Assembly: GCA_903930095.1 (NCBI GenBank)
Contig: CAIYXE010000307.1
Location: 1 to 7,398, forward strand
Direction: 5' to 3'
Origin: an uncultured Hyphomicrobiales bacterium
GTDB taxonomy: Bacteria > Pseudomonadota > Alphaproteobacteria > Rhizobiales > Aestuariivirgaceae
Length of the DNA: 7,398 nt
Of this stretch, positions 1 to 6,399 are shown piece after piece. The position numbers and the translations under genes were made by a program. The notes beneath the pieces were generated by a model. That model saw only the letters and a list, made by a program, of their open reading frames with translations. It did not search any database and was not told where the DNA came from. The stretch's first letter is position 1. Every line of letters starts with the position of its first letter.

Positions 1-884
1 CCGGCGGACGCGGCGCGATGGATTTGATCACGCCCAACAAGGACTTTCAGAGGGCCATCCTCGAGTCCGGCACGGAGCTGATGCAGCCCCTCGACATGAG
101 CCGCATTCCCAGCGCGGCGGGCCTGTTTCCGGCGTTTAAGGACGCGCCCTGGCTGGTCAAAGATGGTAAGACCTATGGCGTGCCAATCATCTGGGGCGAC
201 GAGCCCTGCGTCTACAATCCCGCGAAGTGGCAGGCCATGCCGGAACGCTACACCGACTTCGCCGACCCAAAGTTCAAGGGCGAGCTTGTGCTGCTCGACG
301 ATCCCTTCGGCAACATCTGGCTCTGGGCCGCCTCGCTAGGCATGCCCCAGCCGAGCCGCCTCACCAAAGAGCAACTCGCGCAGGTGATGGACGCAATGCT
401 GAAGATCAAGCCCAACGTGGTAACGGTCGGTGCCTCGCATGGCGACATGGCGGACGTGCTGGTGCGCGGCGACGCCTCAATCGGCATCGGCGGCTGGGCC
501 TACCAGGCGATCATCGCCAAGGAGAAGGGCGTCACCCTCACCGTCGGAACGCCCGCAAAGGACGGCACCTTCTTCTGGTCGGACGCCTATGCCATCGCCG
601 TGGATTCCCCCAACCTCGACAACGCCTACGCTTTCATCGAGTTCGTGACGCAGCCGAAGTCGAACGCCGCCCTTGCCACGGAACTGGCATCGGGCTGCAC
701 CGTCGAGGCGGCCTATGCCCTGATGGAGCCGGCGCTGACCTCCCTCTACCCCTATGACAATGTGCGGGCACCCGGCGGTGGCATCCTCGGAACGCAAACC
801 GTGGTGCCGCCACAGAACCCGGACGGCGACGTCGTGGGGGCCGCCTCGTGGGTCGAAGCCTGGCAGACCTTCAAGGTCTCCTAG
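1..884 (+). CDS. ABC transporter periplasmic solute-binding protein, PotD/PotF-like (5' partial)
   Basis: This is the substrate-capturing subunit of a spermidine/putrescine-class ABC importer and acts in the periplasm. The reading frame is open from base 3 and enters from upstream. The ATG at 18 is internal, because the residues around it (GAMDLITPNKDF) match the mid-lobe 'YDLVVPS' segment of PotD-like proteins. About 55-60 N-terminal residues, including any signal peptide, therefore lie outside the window. Family-like segments include YGVPIIWGDEPCVYN (about 174-220), a GIGGWAYQ stretch near 485-506, and FFWSDAY at 570-590. In E. coli PotD the Trp and Asp of the equivalent W-x-D contact the polyamine, and both are kept here (codons 576-578 and 582-584), which favours an amine-bearing ligand. 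It ends with TAG at 882-884, with permease and ATPase genes directly downstream. The importer class is secure; the exact ligand is unknown. Confidence 0.93.
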   Translation, partial: GGRGAMDLITPNKDFQRAILESGTELMQPLDMSRIPSAAGLFPAFKDAPWLVKDGKTYGVPIIWGDEPCVYNPAKWQAMPERYTDFADPKFKGELVLLDDPFGNIWLWAASLGMPQPSRLTKEQLAQVMDAMLKIKPNVVTVGASHGDMADVLVRGDASIGIGGWAYQAIIAKEKGVTLTVGTPAKDGTFFWSDAYAIAVDSPNLDNAYAFIEFVTQPKSNAALATELASGCTVEAAYALMEPALTSLYPYDNVRAPGGGILGTQTVVPPQNPDGDVVGAASWVEAWQTFKVS

Positions 885-886
885 GC
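858..886 (+). other. Hairpin overlapping the binding-protein stop codon
   Basis: A perfect 6-bp inner stem, AGACCT (865-870) with AGGTCT (874-879), closes a 3-base loop. After one C/C mismatch (864/880) the pairing continues for six more pairs (858-863 with 881-886, one of them G-U). The TAG stop lies inside the 3' arm. This could stabilise the 3' end of the binding-protein message or affect release and downstream translation. It is an inspection-based fold, and hairpins are common by chance in GC-rich DNA. Confidence 0.4.
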
Positions 887-918
887 GTGGCGCAGGCAAG
901 GTCTGGCCCGATGTTCAG

Positions 919-951
919 TTTCCCCGCCCCGACTGCTCTGGGGCGGGGGAG
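919..951 (+). promoter_or_regulatory. Intergenic GC-rich stem-loop between binding-protein and permease genes
   Basis: CCCCGCCCC (922-930) pairs perfectly with GGGGCGGGG (940-948) around a 9-base loop. The stem can extend outward by a T-G, a T-A and another T-G pair (919-921 with 949-951). No run of T follows, so it does not look like a classical intrinsic terminator. In many binding-protein importer operons, such as malE-malF, a stem-loop at this place protects the upstream message from 3' exonucleases and reduces read-through, so the binding protein is made in excess over the membrane parts. That role is inferred here. The rest of 885-995 shows nothing else recognisable. Confidence 0.6.
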
Positions 952-995
952 AACGTCCCTCCGAACCTGCAGCAGGCGTGATATTCGTTGACATC

Positions 996-1868
996 ATGAC
1001 GCGATTGGCAGGCGCATCATCGGGAGTGTACGGGTCGGGCGCAGCCCTGAAGCTGCTGCCTGGAACGCTGTTCTACGCTGTGTTCTTCGCCATTCCGCTC
1101 ATTGCACTCCTGGTGCTGAGCTTCTGGCAGGCACAGGGCTTCAAACTCATCCCCGACGCGAGCCTCGCCAACTATGAGAAGATCGCGACCTCTCAGCTCT
1201 ACCGGACCATCCTGTGGCGCAGCCTGCTTGTCGGTTTCACCACCTCGCTAATCGTCGTGCCGCTGGCCTTCGCCACGGCCTTCATCATGCGCTTCATCCT
1301 CGAAAGCCGGGGGCAGATGATCCTGCAGCTGATCCTTTTGTCGCTGTTCAGCGGCTACCTAGTCCGCATCTATGCGTGGCGGACGATCCTCGGCAAGCAG
1401 GGGCTCATCAACACGACGCTGCAATGGCTTGGGCTGACGGACGCGCCGCTCGAGTTCCTGATCTACAGCAACTTTGCCGTGGTGGTGACGCTGACGGGGC
1501 TCCTGCTGCCGCTGGCGGTGCTGCCGATCTATTCGGCGATGCTCAACGTCTCGCGCGATTATCTCGATGCCGCGCGCGACATGGGCGCGGGGCCCGCCTA
1601 CCGGCTCCGGACGATCCTCGTGCCCATGGTGCTGCCCGGCATCCGGACCGCGCTAGCCTTCACCTTCCTGCTGTCGGCGGGCGATTTCGTGACGCCGGCC
1701 CTGGTGGGCGGCAGCCAGAGCATCCTCATCGGCAGCGTGGTTGCCGACCAGTTTCGCGGCATCGGCTCAAACTGGCCTCTGGGCGCGGCCCTCGTCTTCG
1801 TCATGACAGCTTCGGTGCTCGCGGTCTTTCTCTTCATGATGCGCCTCATCAAGGCGGCCACGCGATGA
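996..1868 (+). CDS. ABC transporter permease, PotB-like
   Basis: This is one of the two inner-membrane channel subunits of the importer. Counting from the ATG at 996 (290 aa), six hydrophobic segments lie at about residues 20-43, 77-99, 108-128, 159-181, 216-236 and 262-285. The cytoplasmic EAA loop that docks on the ATPase is visible at 191-215 (DAARDMGAG, then ILVPMVLPGI). Two PotB-type signatures are present: SGYLVRIYAW (119-128) followed by ILGKQGLIN, and GDFVTPALVGG (229-239). The start is uncertain. An in-frame GTG at 978 would add six residues and a GTG at 1026 would remove ten; none has a convincing Shine-Dalgarno sequence, and ATG was chosen as the commoner codon. The stop overlaps the next gene's start in ATGA (1865-1868). 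Length is normal for the family. Confidence 0.92.
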   Translation: MTRLAGASSGVYGSGAALKLLPGTLFYAVFFAIPLIALLVLSFWQAQGFKLIPDASLANYEKIATSQLYRTILWRSLLVGFTTSLIVVPLAFATAFIMRFILESRGQMILQLILLSLFSGYLVRIYAWRTILGKQGLINTTLQWLGLTDAPLEFLIYSNFAVVVTLTGLLLPLAVLPIYSAMLNVSRDYLDAARDMGAGPAYRLRTILVPMVLPGIRTALAFTFLLSAGDFVTPALVGGSQSILIGSVVADQFRGIGSNWPLGAALVFVMTASVLAVFLFMMRLIKAATR

Positions 1869-2653
1869 TGGCAGGCTCCCTCAGCCGCTGGTTGGCGCGC
1901 GGCTTCACGGCATTCGTGCTGCTTTATCTCTATGCGCCGATCGCTGTCATCCTACTCTTCTCCATCGCGACGTCGCCGCGCCTCAGCCTGCCGGTCGAGG
2001 GCCTGACCTTCTCCTGGTACGCCAAGGCGCTGGACAGTCCGCTCGTCCTACCGGCCCTTCAGAACAGCCTGCTCCTCGCTCTCGTATCCGCCGTCGCCGC
2101 AGGGCTCATGGGGACGATGATGGCCTTCGGACTCATGGCACTAAAGGACGAACGGCTCCGCCAGGTGCTGCTGAACGTGAGCTTGCTTCCCGCCGTCGTG
2201 CCATTGCTGGTGATCGGCATCGCGCTCGCCTTCGTCTTCCACGGCGCTGGCTGGCAGCAGGGCTTGCGCAATGCCACCATCGCGCATGTGCTGGTGTGCC
2301 TGCCATTCGTGGTGCTGACCATGAATGCGCGGCTCGAGACCTTCGACTTCTCGCTGCTGGAGGCGGCCCGAATGCTGGGCGCCACCCCGATGAGGGCCTT
2401 CTTCGACGTGACGCTGCCGCTGACCCGGCCCTCCATCATCGGCGCGGCACTGCTGGCGGCGGCACTGTCGCTGGACGAGTTCGTCGTCACTTGGTTCAAC
2501 ATCGGCAACCAGCAGACCATTCCGGTGCTCGTCTGGGGGTTGATGCGCCGCGGCATCGATCCCTCGATCAACGCCATCGCGGCGATGCTGTTCGGGTTGC
2601 TTGCTGTCCTCGTTATCCTCTCCAGCCTCGTCAACCGTAGGGTCCGCAGATGA
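1865..2653 (+). CDS. ABC transporter permease, PotC-like
   Basis: This is the second inner-membrane channel subunit, pairing with the PotB-like permease. The 262-residue product has hydrophobic segments at about 13-34, 67-91, 101-124, 137-155, 190-209 and 236-255. Its EAA loop begins at residue 166 (EAARMLGA, then VTLPLTRPSI), and the PotC-type segment SLDEFVVTWF lies at 202-211. The start is ATG at 1865, which shares ATGA with the upstream stop; a second ATG at 1868 is also possible. AAGG at 1851-1854 can serve as a ribosome site. The frame stays open upstream to 1214, but that stretch lies inside the PotB-like gene and encodes an Arg/Ala/Pro/His-rich shadow, so it is not coding. The stop overlaps the ATPase start in ATGA at 2650-2653. 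Confidence 0.94.
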   Translation: MMAGSLSRWLARGFTAFVLLYLYAPIAVILLFSIATSPRLSLPVEGLTFSWYAKALDSPLVLPALQNSLLLALVSAVAAGLMGTMMAFGLMALKDERLRQVLLNVSLLPAVVPLLVIGIALAFVFHGAGWQQGLRNATIAHVLVCLPFVVLTMNARLETFDFSLLEAARMLGATPMRAFFDVTLPLTRPSIIGAALLAAALSLDEFVVTWFNIGNQQTIPVLVWGLMRRGIDPSINAIAAMLFGLLAVLVILSSLVNRRVRR

Positions 2654-3762
2654 AAGGCGTAGCCATCGGCATTGCCGGCATCGAAAAGAGCTTCGGCAGT
2701 TTCCGCGCACTCGACACGATCGAACTGTCGGTGAAGGCCGGAGAGTTCGTGTCGCTGCTGGGCGCCAGCGGCTGCGGCAAGACGACGTTGCTCCGCATCA
2801 TCGCCGGGCTCGAACGTCCCTCCGGCGGGCGCATCCTGATCGACGGCCGGGACGTCACACCGGACGCACCGGAAAAGCGGCCGACCAGCCTCGTCTTCCA
2901 GCGCGGTGCGCTGTTCCCGCACATGAGCGTGCGCGAGAATGTCGGATACAGCCTGAAGCTCCGCCGATGGCCGCGGCAGCGCATCGCCGACCAGGTCGAC
3001 CGGATGTTGTCGCTGGTGCGGCTCGACGGCTTCGGCGACCGTGATCCCGGCCAGCTCAGCGGCGGCCAGGTGCAGCGGGTGGCGCTGGCCCGGGCGCTGG
3101 CCTTCGAACCGGGCGTGCTGCTGCTCGACGAACCGCTCTCCGCACTCGACTTGAAGCTCCGCCAGGAGATGCAACTCGAACTCAGGAGCCTTCAGAAGGC
3201 CCTGGGCTCAACCTTCGTCTTCGTCACCCATGACCAGACCGAGGCGCTGGTGATGTCCGACCGAATCGCCATCATGAATGGTGGAAGACTGGTTCAATGC
3301 GGCACCCCGCAGGAAATCTATCGCCGCCCGTCCTCGGTCTTCGTGGCCGACTTTATCGGCCAGGCCAACCTGCTTGCCGGCGAGGTCAGAGGCCCCGCGC
3401 CCGGCGGCGTGCGCTTCCGTCTGAAGAACGGCATGGAAGTCAGCGCGCGCGCCGCGCGGCAACATGCAGCCGGGACCGCGGCTACACTCTCGGTCCGGCC
3501 GGAGAGCATGGACATCCTGAACGGCGGCGAGGAGAACCGAAATGCGCAGTCCGCGGACCCCGGCAACAGCCTTTCCGGCATCGTGCGCGAGGCCGTGTTC
3601 CTGGGTCCCCGCATGCGTGTGCTGGTGGACCTGGGCGGCGGCGTCCAGCTGTGGGCAGAGCGGCGCGAGGAGGAAGGACAGGGCCTCAGTCCCGGCGCAC
3701 AGGTCATCGTCCACTGGCCCGTGTCCGCCGGACTGGTCCTGAGCGAGGGAGAGACATCATGA
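2650..3762 (+). CDS. ABC transporter ATP-binding protein, PotA-like with C-terminal TOBE-type domain
   Basis: This is the ATPase that powers import from the cytoplasmic face. The 370-residue protein has every expected nucleotide-binding element: Walker A GASGCGKTT (38-46, catalytic-site Lys44), Q-loop Gln84 in VFQRGALFPHMSV, signature LSGGQ (136-140), Walker B VLLLDE (156-161), D-loop ALD (165-167) and switch His194 in VTHDQ. After about residue 240 comes a C-terminal region of the size and kind seen as a TOBE domain in PotA/MalK-type ATPases, including the SVRPE segment typical of it. Such domains pair the two ATPase subunits and may be regulatory. AGGG at 2639-2642 is well placed 7 bases before the ATG. 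Length is close to PotA (about 370-380 residues). It is translationally coupled to both neighbours by ATGA overlaps. It appears intact, with no missing catalytic residue. Confidence 0.96.
   Translation: MKGVAIGIAGIEKSFGSFRALDTIELSVKAGEFVSLLGASGCGKTTLLRIIAGLERPSGGRILIDGRDVTPDAPEKRPTSLVFQRGALFPHMSVRENVGYSLKLRRWPRQRIADQVDRMLSLVRLDGFGDRDPGQLSGGQVQRVALARALAFEPGVLLLDEPLSALDLKLRQEMQLELRSLQKALGSTFVFVTHDQTEALVMSDRIAIMNGGRLVQCGTPQEIYRRPSSVFVADFIGQANLLAGEVRGPAPGGVRFRLKNGMEVSARAARQHAAGTAATLSVRPESMDILNGGEENRNAQSADPGNSLSGIVREAVFLGPRMRVLVDLGGGVQLWAERREEEGQGLSPGAQVIVHWPVSAGLVLSEGETS
3745..3753 (+). promoter_or_regulatory. Strong Shine-Dalgarno site for the amidohydrolase gene
   Basis: The purine run GAGGGAGAG, with core AGGGAG at 3746-3751, ends about 7 bases before the ATG at 3759. 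It is the best ribosome site in the window and decides this start against the frame that is open back to 3297 inside the ATPase gene. Confidence 0.65.
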
Positions 3763-5276
3763 CATCGCCACGCCATTCCGGTGAGCGGGAGGCCGCCGAT
3801 CTCATCGTCCGCCACGGCTATCTCATCACGATGGACGATGAGCGTCGCCACATCGAGGACGGCGCGATCGCCATTGCCCGCGGCCGCATCCTTGCACTCG
3901 GTCCCGACGCGGAGATCTGCGCCCGCTTCAGCGGAGCGCGAGAGATCGACGCCGAAAGCGCACCGGTCCACCCGGGCTTCATCGAATGCCACATGCACGC
4001 CTCCTTCCAGCTTTATCGCGGCGTTCTGCCCGACCATATGGCGGAGGCCGATGCGTTCGATTCGGTCGAGGCGCATTTCTACAACCACGTGACGGATGAA
4101 GACGAATATCTGGCTGTCCTCCTGTCATCCCTCGAAATGGTGCGAAACGGCACGACATGCTTTCTCGAAGCGGGCACCATCCTCTCGCCCGAAAATGCCG
4201 CACGCGCAGCGGCGCTGGTGGGGATCCGTGCCATCCTCGGCGACCCCTTCATCTGGGATCAGCCCCAGGGCTTCGCCCAGGGCAAGCTGGAGGAGAAGCA
4301 GGCCTGCACCACCTGCGCCTCGCACGCCCGCATCCATGAGAAGCTGAAGCGCGCGCCGCAGACGCGGGAGGAGGCACTGGCAACGCTCGGCAGGGAGCTC
4401 AGGCGCAACGCCGATCCCGACGCCCTCATCACAGGTCACGTCGCGGTGCTGGGGCTTGGCACCGCCAGCGAGGACCTCATGATGGCGGCGAAGGCCGCTG
4501 CCGACGCCGCGGGCGTCGTCCTCAACATCCACCAGTCCTACAGCCCGGCCGACACCGCCGCCGACCGCCAGCGCTTCGGCACGGACCCGCTGCTGCACCT
4601 AGCGCGCATCGGCTTCCTCGACCGCAACATCACAATGGGCCACGGCAATCACCTGACCGATGCCGAATGTGATGTCTTTCTGGATAGCGGCGCCAGCATC
4701 GCCTGGGCGCCGGCGGCCTCGATGATGTGGGGCCACGGCAGCATGACACACGGGCGCCACGCGGAACTGTACCTGCGCGGAGGCAACATTGCGCTGGGCT
4801 CGGACTCCTCCAACTGGTCCAATGATTTCGACCTATGGCGTCAGGCGAGTCTCGCGGTGCTCACGGCGCGCGACGTGGCGCAGGACCGGACCCGGCTCGT
4901 GGCGGAGGATGGCTTCGAAATGGCGACGCTGAACGGGGCTCGCGCGGTGGGCATGGAAAGCCGGATCGGCTCGCTGGCCGCCGGAAAATGCGCCGACATC
5001 GTAATCCACACGCTCGGCCGGCCGGAGATGCAGCCGGTCACCGACAGGGTGCGGGGCCTGTTCTATTCCTCACGCTCGAAATCAGTACACACGGTGATCA
5101 TCAATGGCAGGGTCGTGCTGGAGGCCGGCCAGTTTCCGGCCTTCAACGAGCGCGAACTGCTCCGCGAGATCGGCAGGGCCTCCGCCGGACTTCTGAAGCG
5201 AATGGGCGTGACGGTCGAAGCAAACCGCATCAACCGGACGGCACGGGCGCGCCACAGGACCAGACCCCATGGCTGA
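3759..5276 (+). CDS. Metal-dependent amidohydrolase, TrzN/AtzA/MTA-SAH-deaminase superfamily
   Basis: A probable cytoplasmic hydrolase of C-N bonds (amide, amidine or ring-amino groups) in an imported compound. The product has 505 residues, somewhat longer than the usual 430-480. A beta-sandwich N-terminus (about 13-67) leads into the TIM barrel at HPGFIECHMH, giving metal ligands His78 and His80. His258 (NIHQSY), His295 (MGHGNH) and Asp349 (ALGSDSSNW) fit the remaining metal and catalytic positions. The barrel ends before GSLAAGKCADIVI (404-416), the standard C-terminal sandwich motif. Two oddities: the Glu expected three residues after the third His in the deaminase branch is Tyr261, and a C183-x2-C186-x2-H189-x3-H193 cluster sits in an apparent insert. 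The C-terminal tail is Arg-rich. The start overlaps the ATPase stop in ATGA, with a strong ribosome site. Fold assignment is firm; substrate is unknown. Confidence 0.92.
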   Translation: MTSPRHSGEREAADLIVRHGYLITMDDERRHIEDGAIAIARGRILALGPDAEICARFSGAREIDAESAPVHPGFIECHMHASFQLYRGVLPDHMAEADAFDSVEAHFYNHVTDEDEYLAVLLSSLEMVRNGTTCFLEAGTILSPENAARAAALVGIRAILGDPFIWDQPQGFAQGKLEEKQACTTCASHARIHEKLKRAPQTREEALATLGRELRRNADPDALITGHVAVLGLGTASEDLMMAAKAAADAAGVVLNIHQSYSPADTAADRQRFGTDPLLHLARIGFLDRNITMGHGNHLTDAECDVFLDSGASIAWAPAASMMWGHGSMTHGRHAELYLRGGNIALGSDSSNWSNDFDLWRQASLAVLTARDVAQDRTRLVAEDGFEMATLNGARAVGMESRIGSLAAGKCADIVIHTLGRPEMQPVTDRVRGLFYSSRSKSVHTVIINGRVVLEAGQFPAFNERELLREIGRASAGLLKRMGVTVEANRINRTARARHRTRPHG

Positions 5277-6399
5277 GGGTCTCGAGATCGACCTCGCGTC
5301 GGTACAATTCGGGCCTCGGCCCGTCATCCTGCTCCAATCTCAGGAGATGCGTGCGAGCGTCTTCCGCTACGCGACCGGAATTGAGGCGCTCACCATCACA
5401 ACGCCGTTGGGTGAAGCAACCTTCCTGCCCTTCAAAGGGCAGCAGGTCTGGGACGCGCGGTTTCTCGGCAGGCGCCTCACCATGCGCTCGATGTTCAAGG
5501 AACCGCAGGACACTAGCGATTACCTTGCAAGCTATGGCGCCTTCCTGATCCATTGCGGCGTCACCGCAATGGGGGGGCCGGGCCCTGGCGACACCCATCC
5601 GCTGCACGGGGAATTGCCAAACGCGAGGTTCCAGTCGGCCCGACTTCTCGCCGGCAGCGATGCCCAAGGGTCCTATCTTGCACTCGCGGGCACCTATTGG
5701 CAGGCCCGCGCCTTCAGCCACAATTACCGCTTTCACGTGGAGGTCAGGCTGCGCCCCGCTGCAAGCTGGCTGGAGGTGGCGGTGCGCGTGGAGAACCTCC
5801 GGTCCGTGCCGCTGGACGTGATGTACCTCGCACACATCAACTTCCTTCCGGTGGACGGCGGACGTCTGCTCGACACCGTGGCCGATGACGGCGCAGGCAT
5901 CCATGTGCGCCAGGACTCGCCACCCGGACTCCCCATTTCCGAAGCCCACCGCCGGCTCCTATCGGACCTCGCCGCCGCTCCCTCACGCCACAGGCAAATG
6001 GTGCGAGGAGGAAGGATCGACCCCGAGATCGTGATGCTCCTCAGTTGCGAGGCCGACGCTGCAGGCTTTGCGCACGGCCTGCAACTTCACCCCGAAGGCG
6101 GTGCAGACGTAGTGAGCTACCGGCCCGCGGAACTTCCGGTCGCGGTGCGCTGGATTTCGCGCCTCGGCGACCAGGAGGCGCTCGGGCTCATCCTGCCCGC
6201 AACATCGGGCATTGACGGCTACAGCGCCGAAAAGGCCCGCGGGCGGGTCGTCACCCTGCCGGGCGGCGGCACCTATTCCTGCCAGTACCGCTGCGGCGCC
6301 CTCGATCCGGCGGGCGCCCGGGCGTTGGCGGACGAGATCGCCCGGCTGAAACCCGGTCACCGCAAGGTCACTGAGATGGGAGTTCACGCGTCACCATGA
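5269..6399 (+). CDS. DUF4432 / aldose 1-epimerase-like family protein
   Basis: The 376-residue product resembles the DUF4432 branch of the galactose-mutarotase-like beta-sandwich fold, whose members are thought to bind sugars or related cyclic carbonyl compounds. The evidence is the ordered pattern GAFLIHCGVTAMG, then THPLHGELPN (His110, His113), a YRFHVEVR strand, AHINF (His189, placed like the catalytic His of HxYFN in GalM) and LPATSGIDGY (from residue 310). No signal peptide or membrane segment is seen, so it is probably cytoplasmic. The ATG at 5269 lies 8 bases inside the amidohydrolase gene, with AGGA at 5256-5259 as ribosome site. The stop overlaps the next start in ATGA (6396-6399). 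Length fits the family. Catalytic activity is not established for this branch; it could be an epimerase, a mutarotase or a binding protein. Confidence 0.85.
   Translation: MAEGLEIDLASVQFGPRPVILLQSQEMRASVFRYATGIEALTITTPLGEATFLPFKGQQVWDARFLGRRLTMRSMFKEPQDTSDYLASYGAFLIHCGVTAMGGPGPGDTHPLHGELPNARFQSARLLAGSDAQGSYLALAGTYWQARAFSHNYRFHVEVRLRPAASWLEVAVRVENLRSVPLDVMYLAHINFLPVDGGRLLDTVADDGAGIHVRQDSPPGLPISEAHRRLLSDLAAAPSRHRQMVRGGRIDPEIVMLLSCEADAAGFAHGLQLHPEGGADVVSYRPAELPVAVRWISRLGDQEALGLILPATSGIDGYSAEKARGRVVTLPGGGTYSCQYRCGALDPAGARALADEIARLKPGHRKVTEMGVHASP

Noticed and set aside
18..20. ATG at 18 as the true start of the binding-protein gene
   Set aside because: The frame is open to the window edge, and the residues either side of this Met match an internal lobe segment of PotD-like proteins. 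There is no signal peptide after it.
919..951. Reading the GC-rich stem-loop as a rho-independent terminator ending the operon
   Set aside because: No T-tract follows the stem, and the permease and ATPase genes of the same importer continue directly downstream. A message-stabilising or attenuating role fits better.
988..993. Perfect TTGACA as a -35 promoter element
   Set aside because: No -10-like hexamer lies 16-18 bases downstream, and it falls at or inside the permease start region. It is a probable chance match.
1214..1864. Upstream extension of the PotC-like frame
   Set aside because: It lies inside the PotB-like gene and encodes Arg/Ala/Pro/His-rich shadow sequence. The proper start is the ATG at 1865.
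2059..3174. Minus-strand open frame of 371 codons across the PotC-like/ATPase junction
   Set aside because: It spans two well-supported plus-strand genes and its translation matches no known domain, so it is a codon-bias shadow.
3297..3758. Upstream extension of the amidohydrolase frame into the ATPase gene
   Set aside because: It is Arg/Gly-rich shadow sequence, and a strong ribosome site and the family's N-terminus place the start at 3759.
3318..4088. Minus-strand open frame of 256 codons opposite the ATPase/amidohydrolase junction
   Set aside because: It is antisense to two genes with clear motifs and has no domain or ribosome site of its own.
5230..5949. Minus-strand open frame of 239 codons opposite the DUF4432 gene
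   Set aside because: Its sequence has no recognisable motif and it lies wholly against supported coding sequence.
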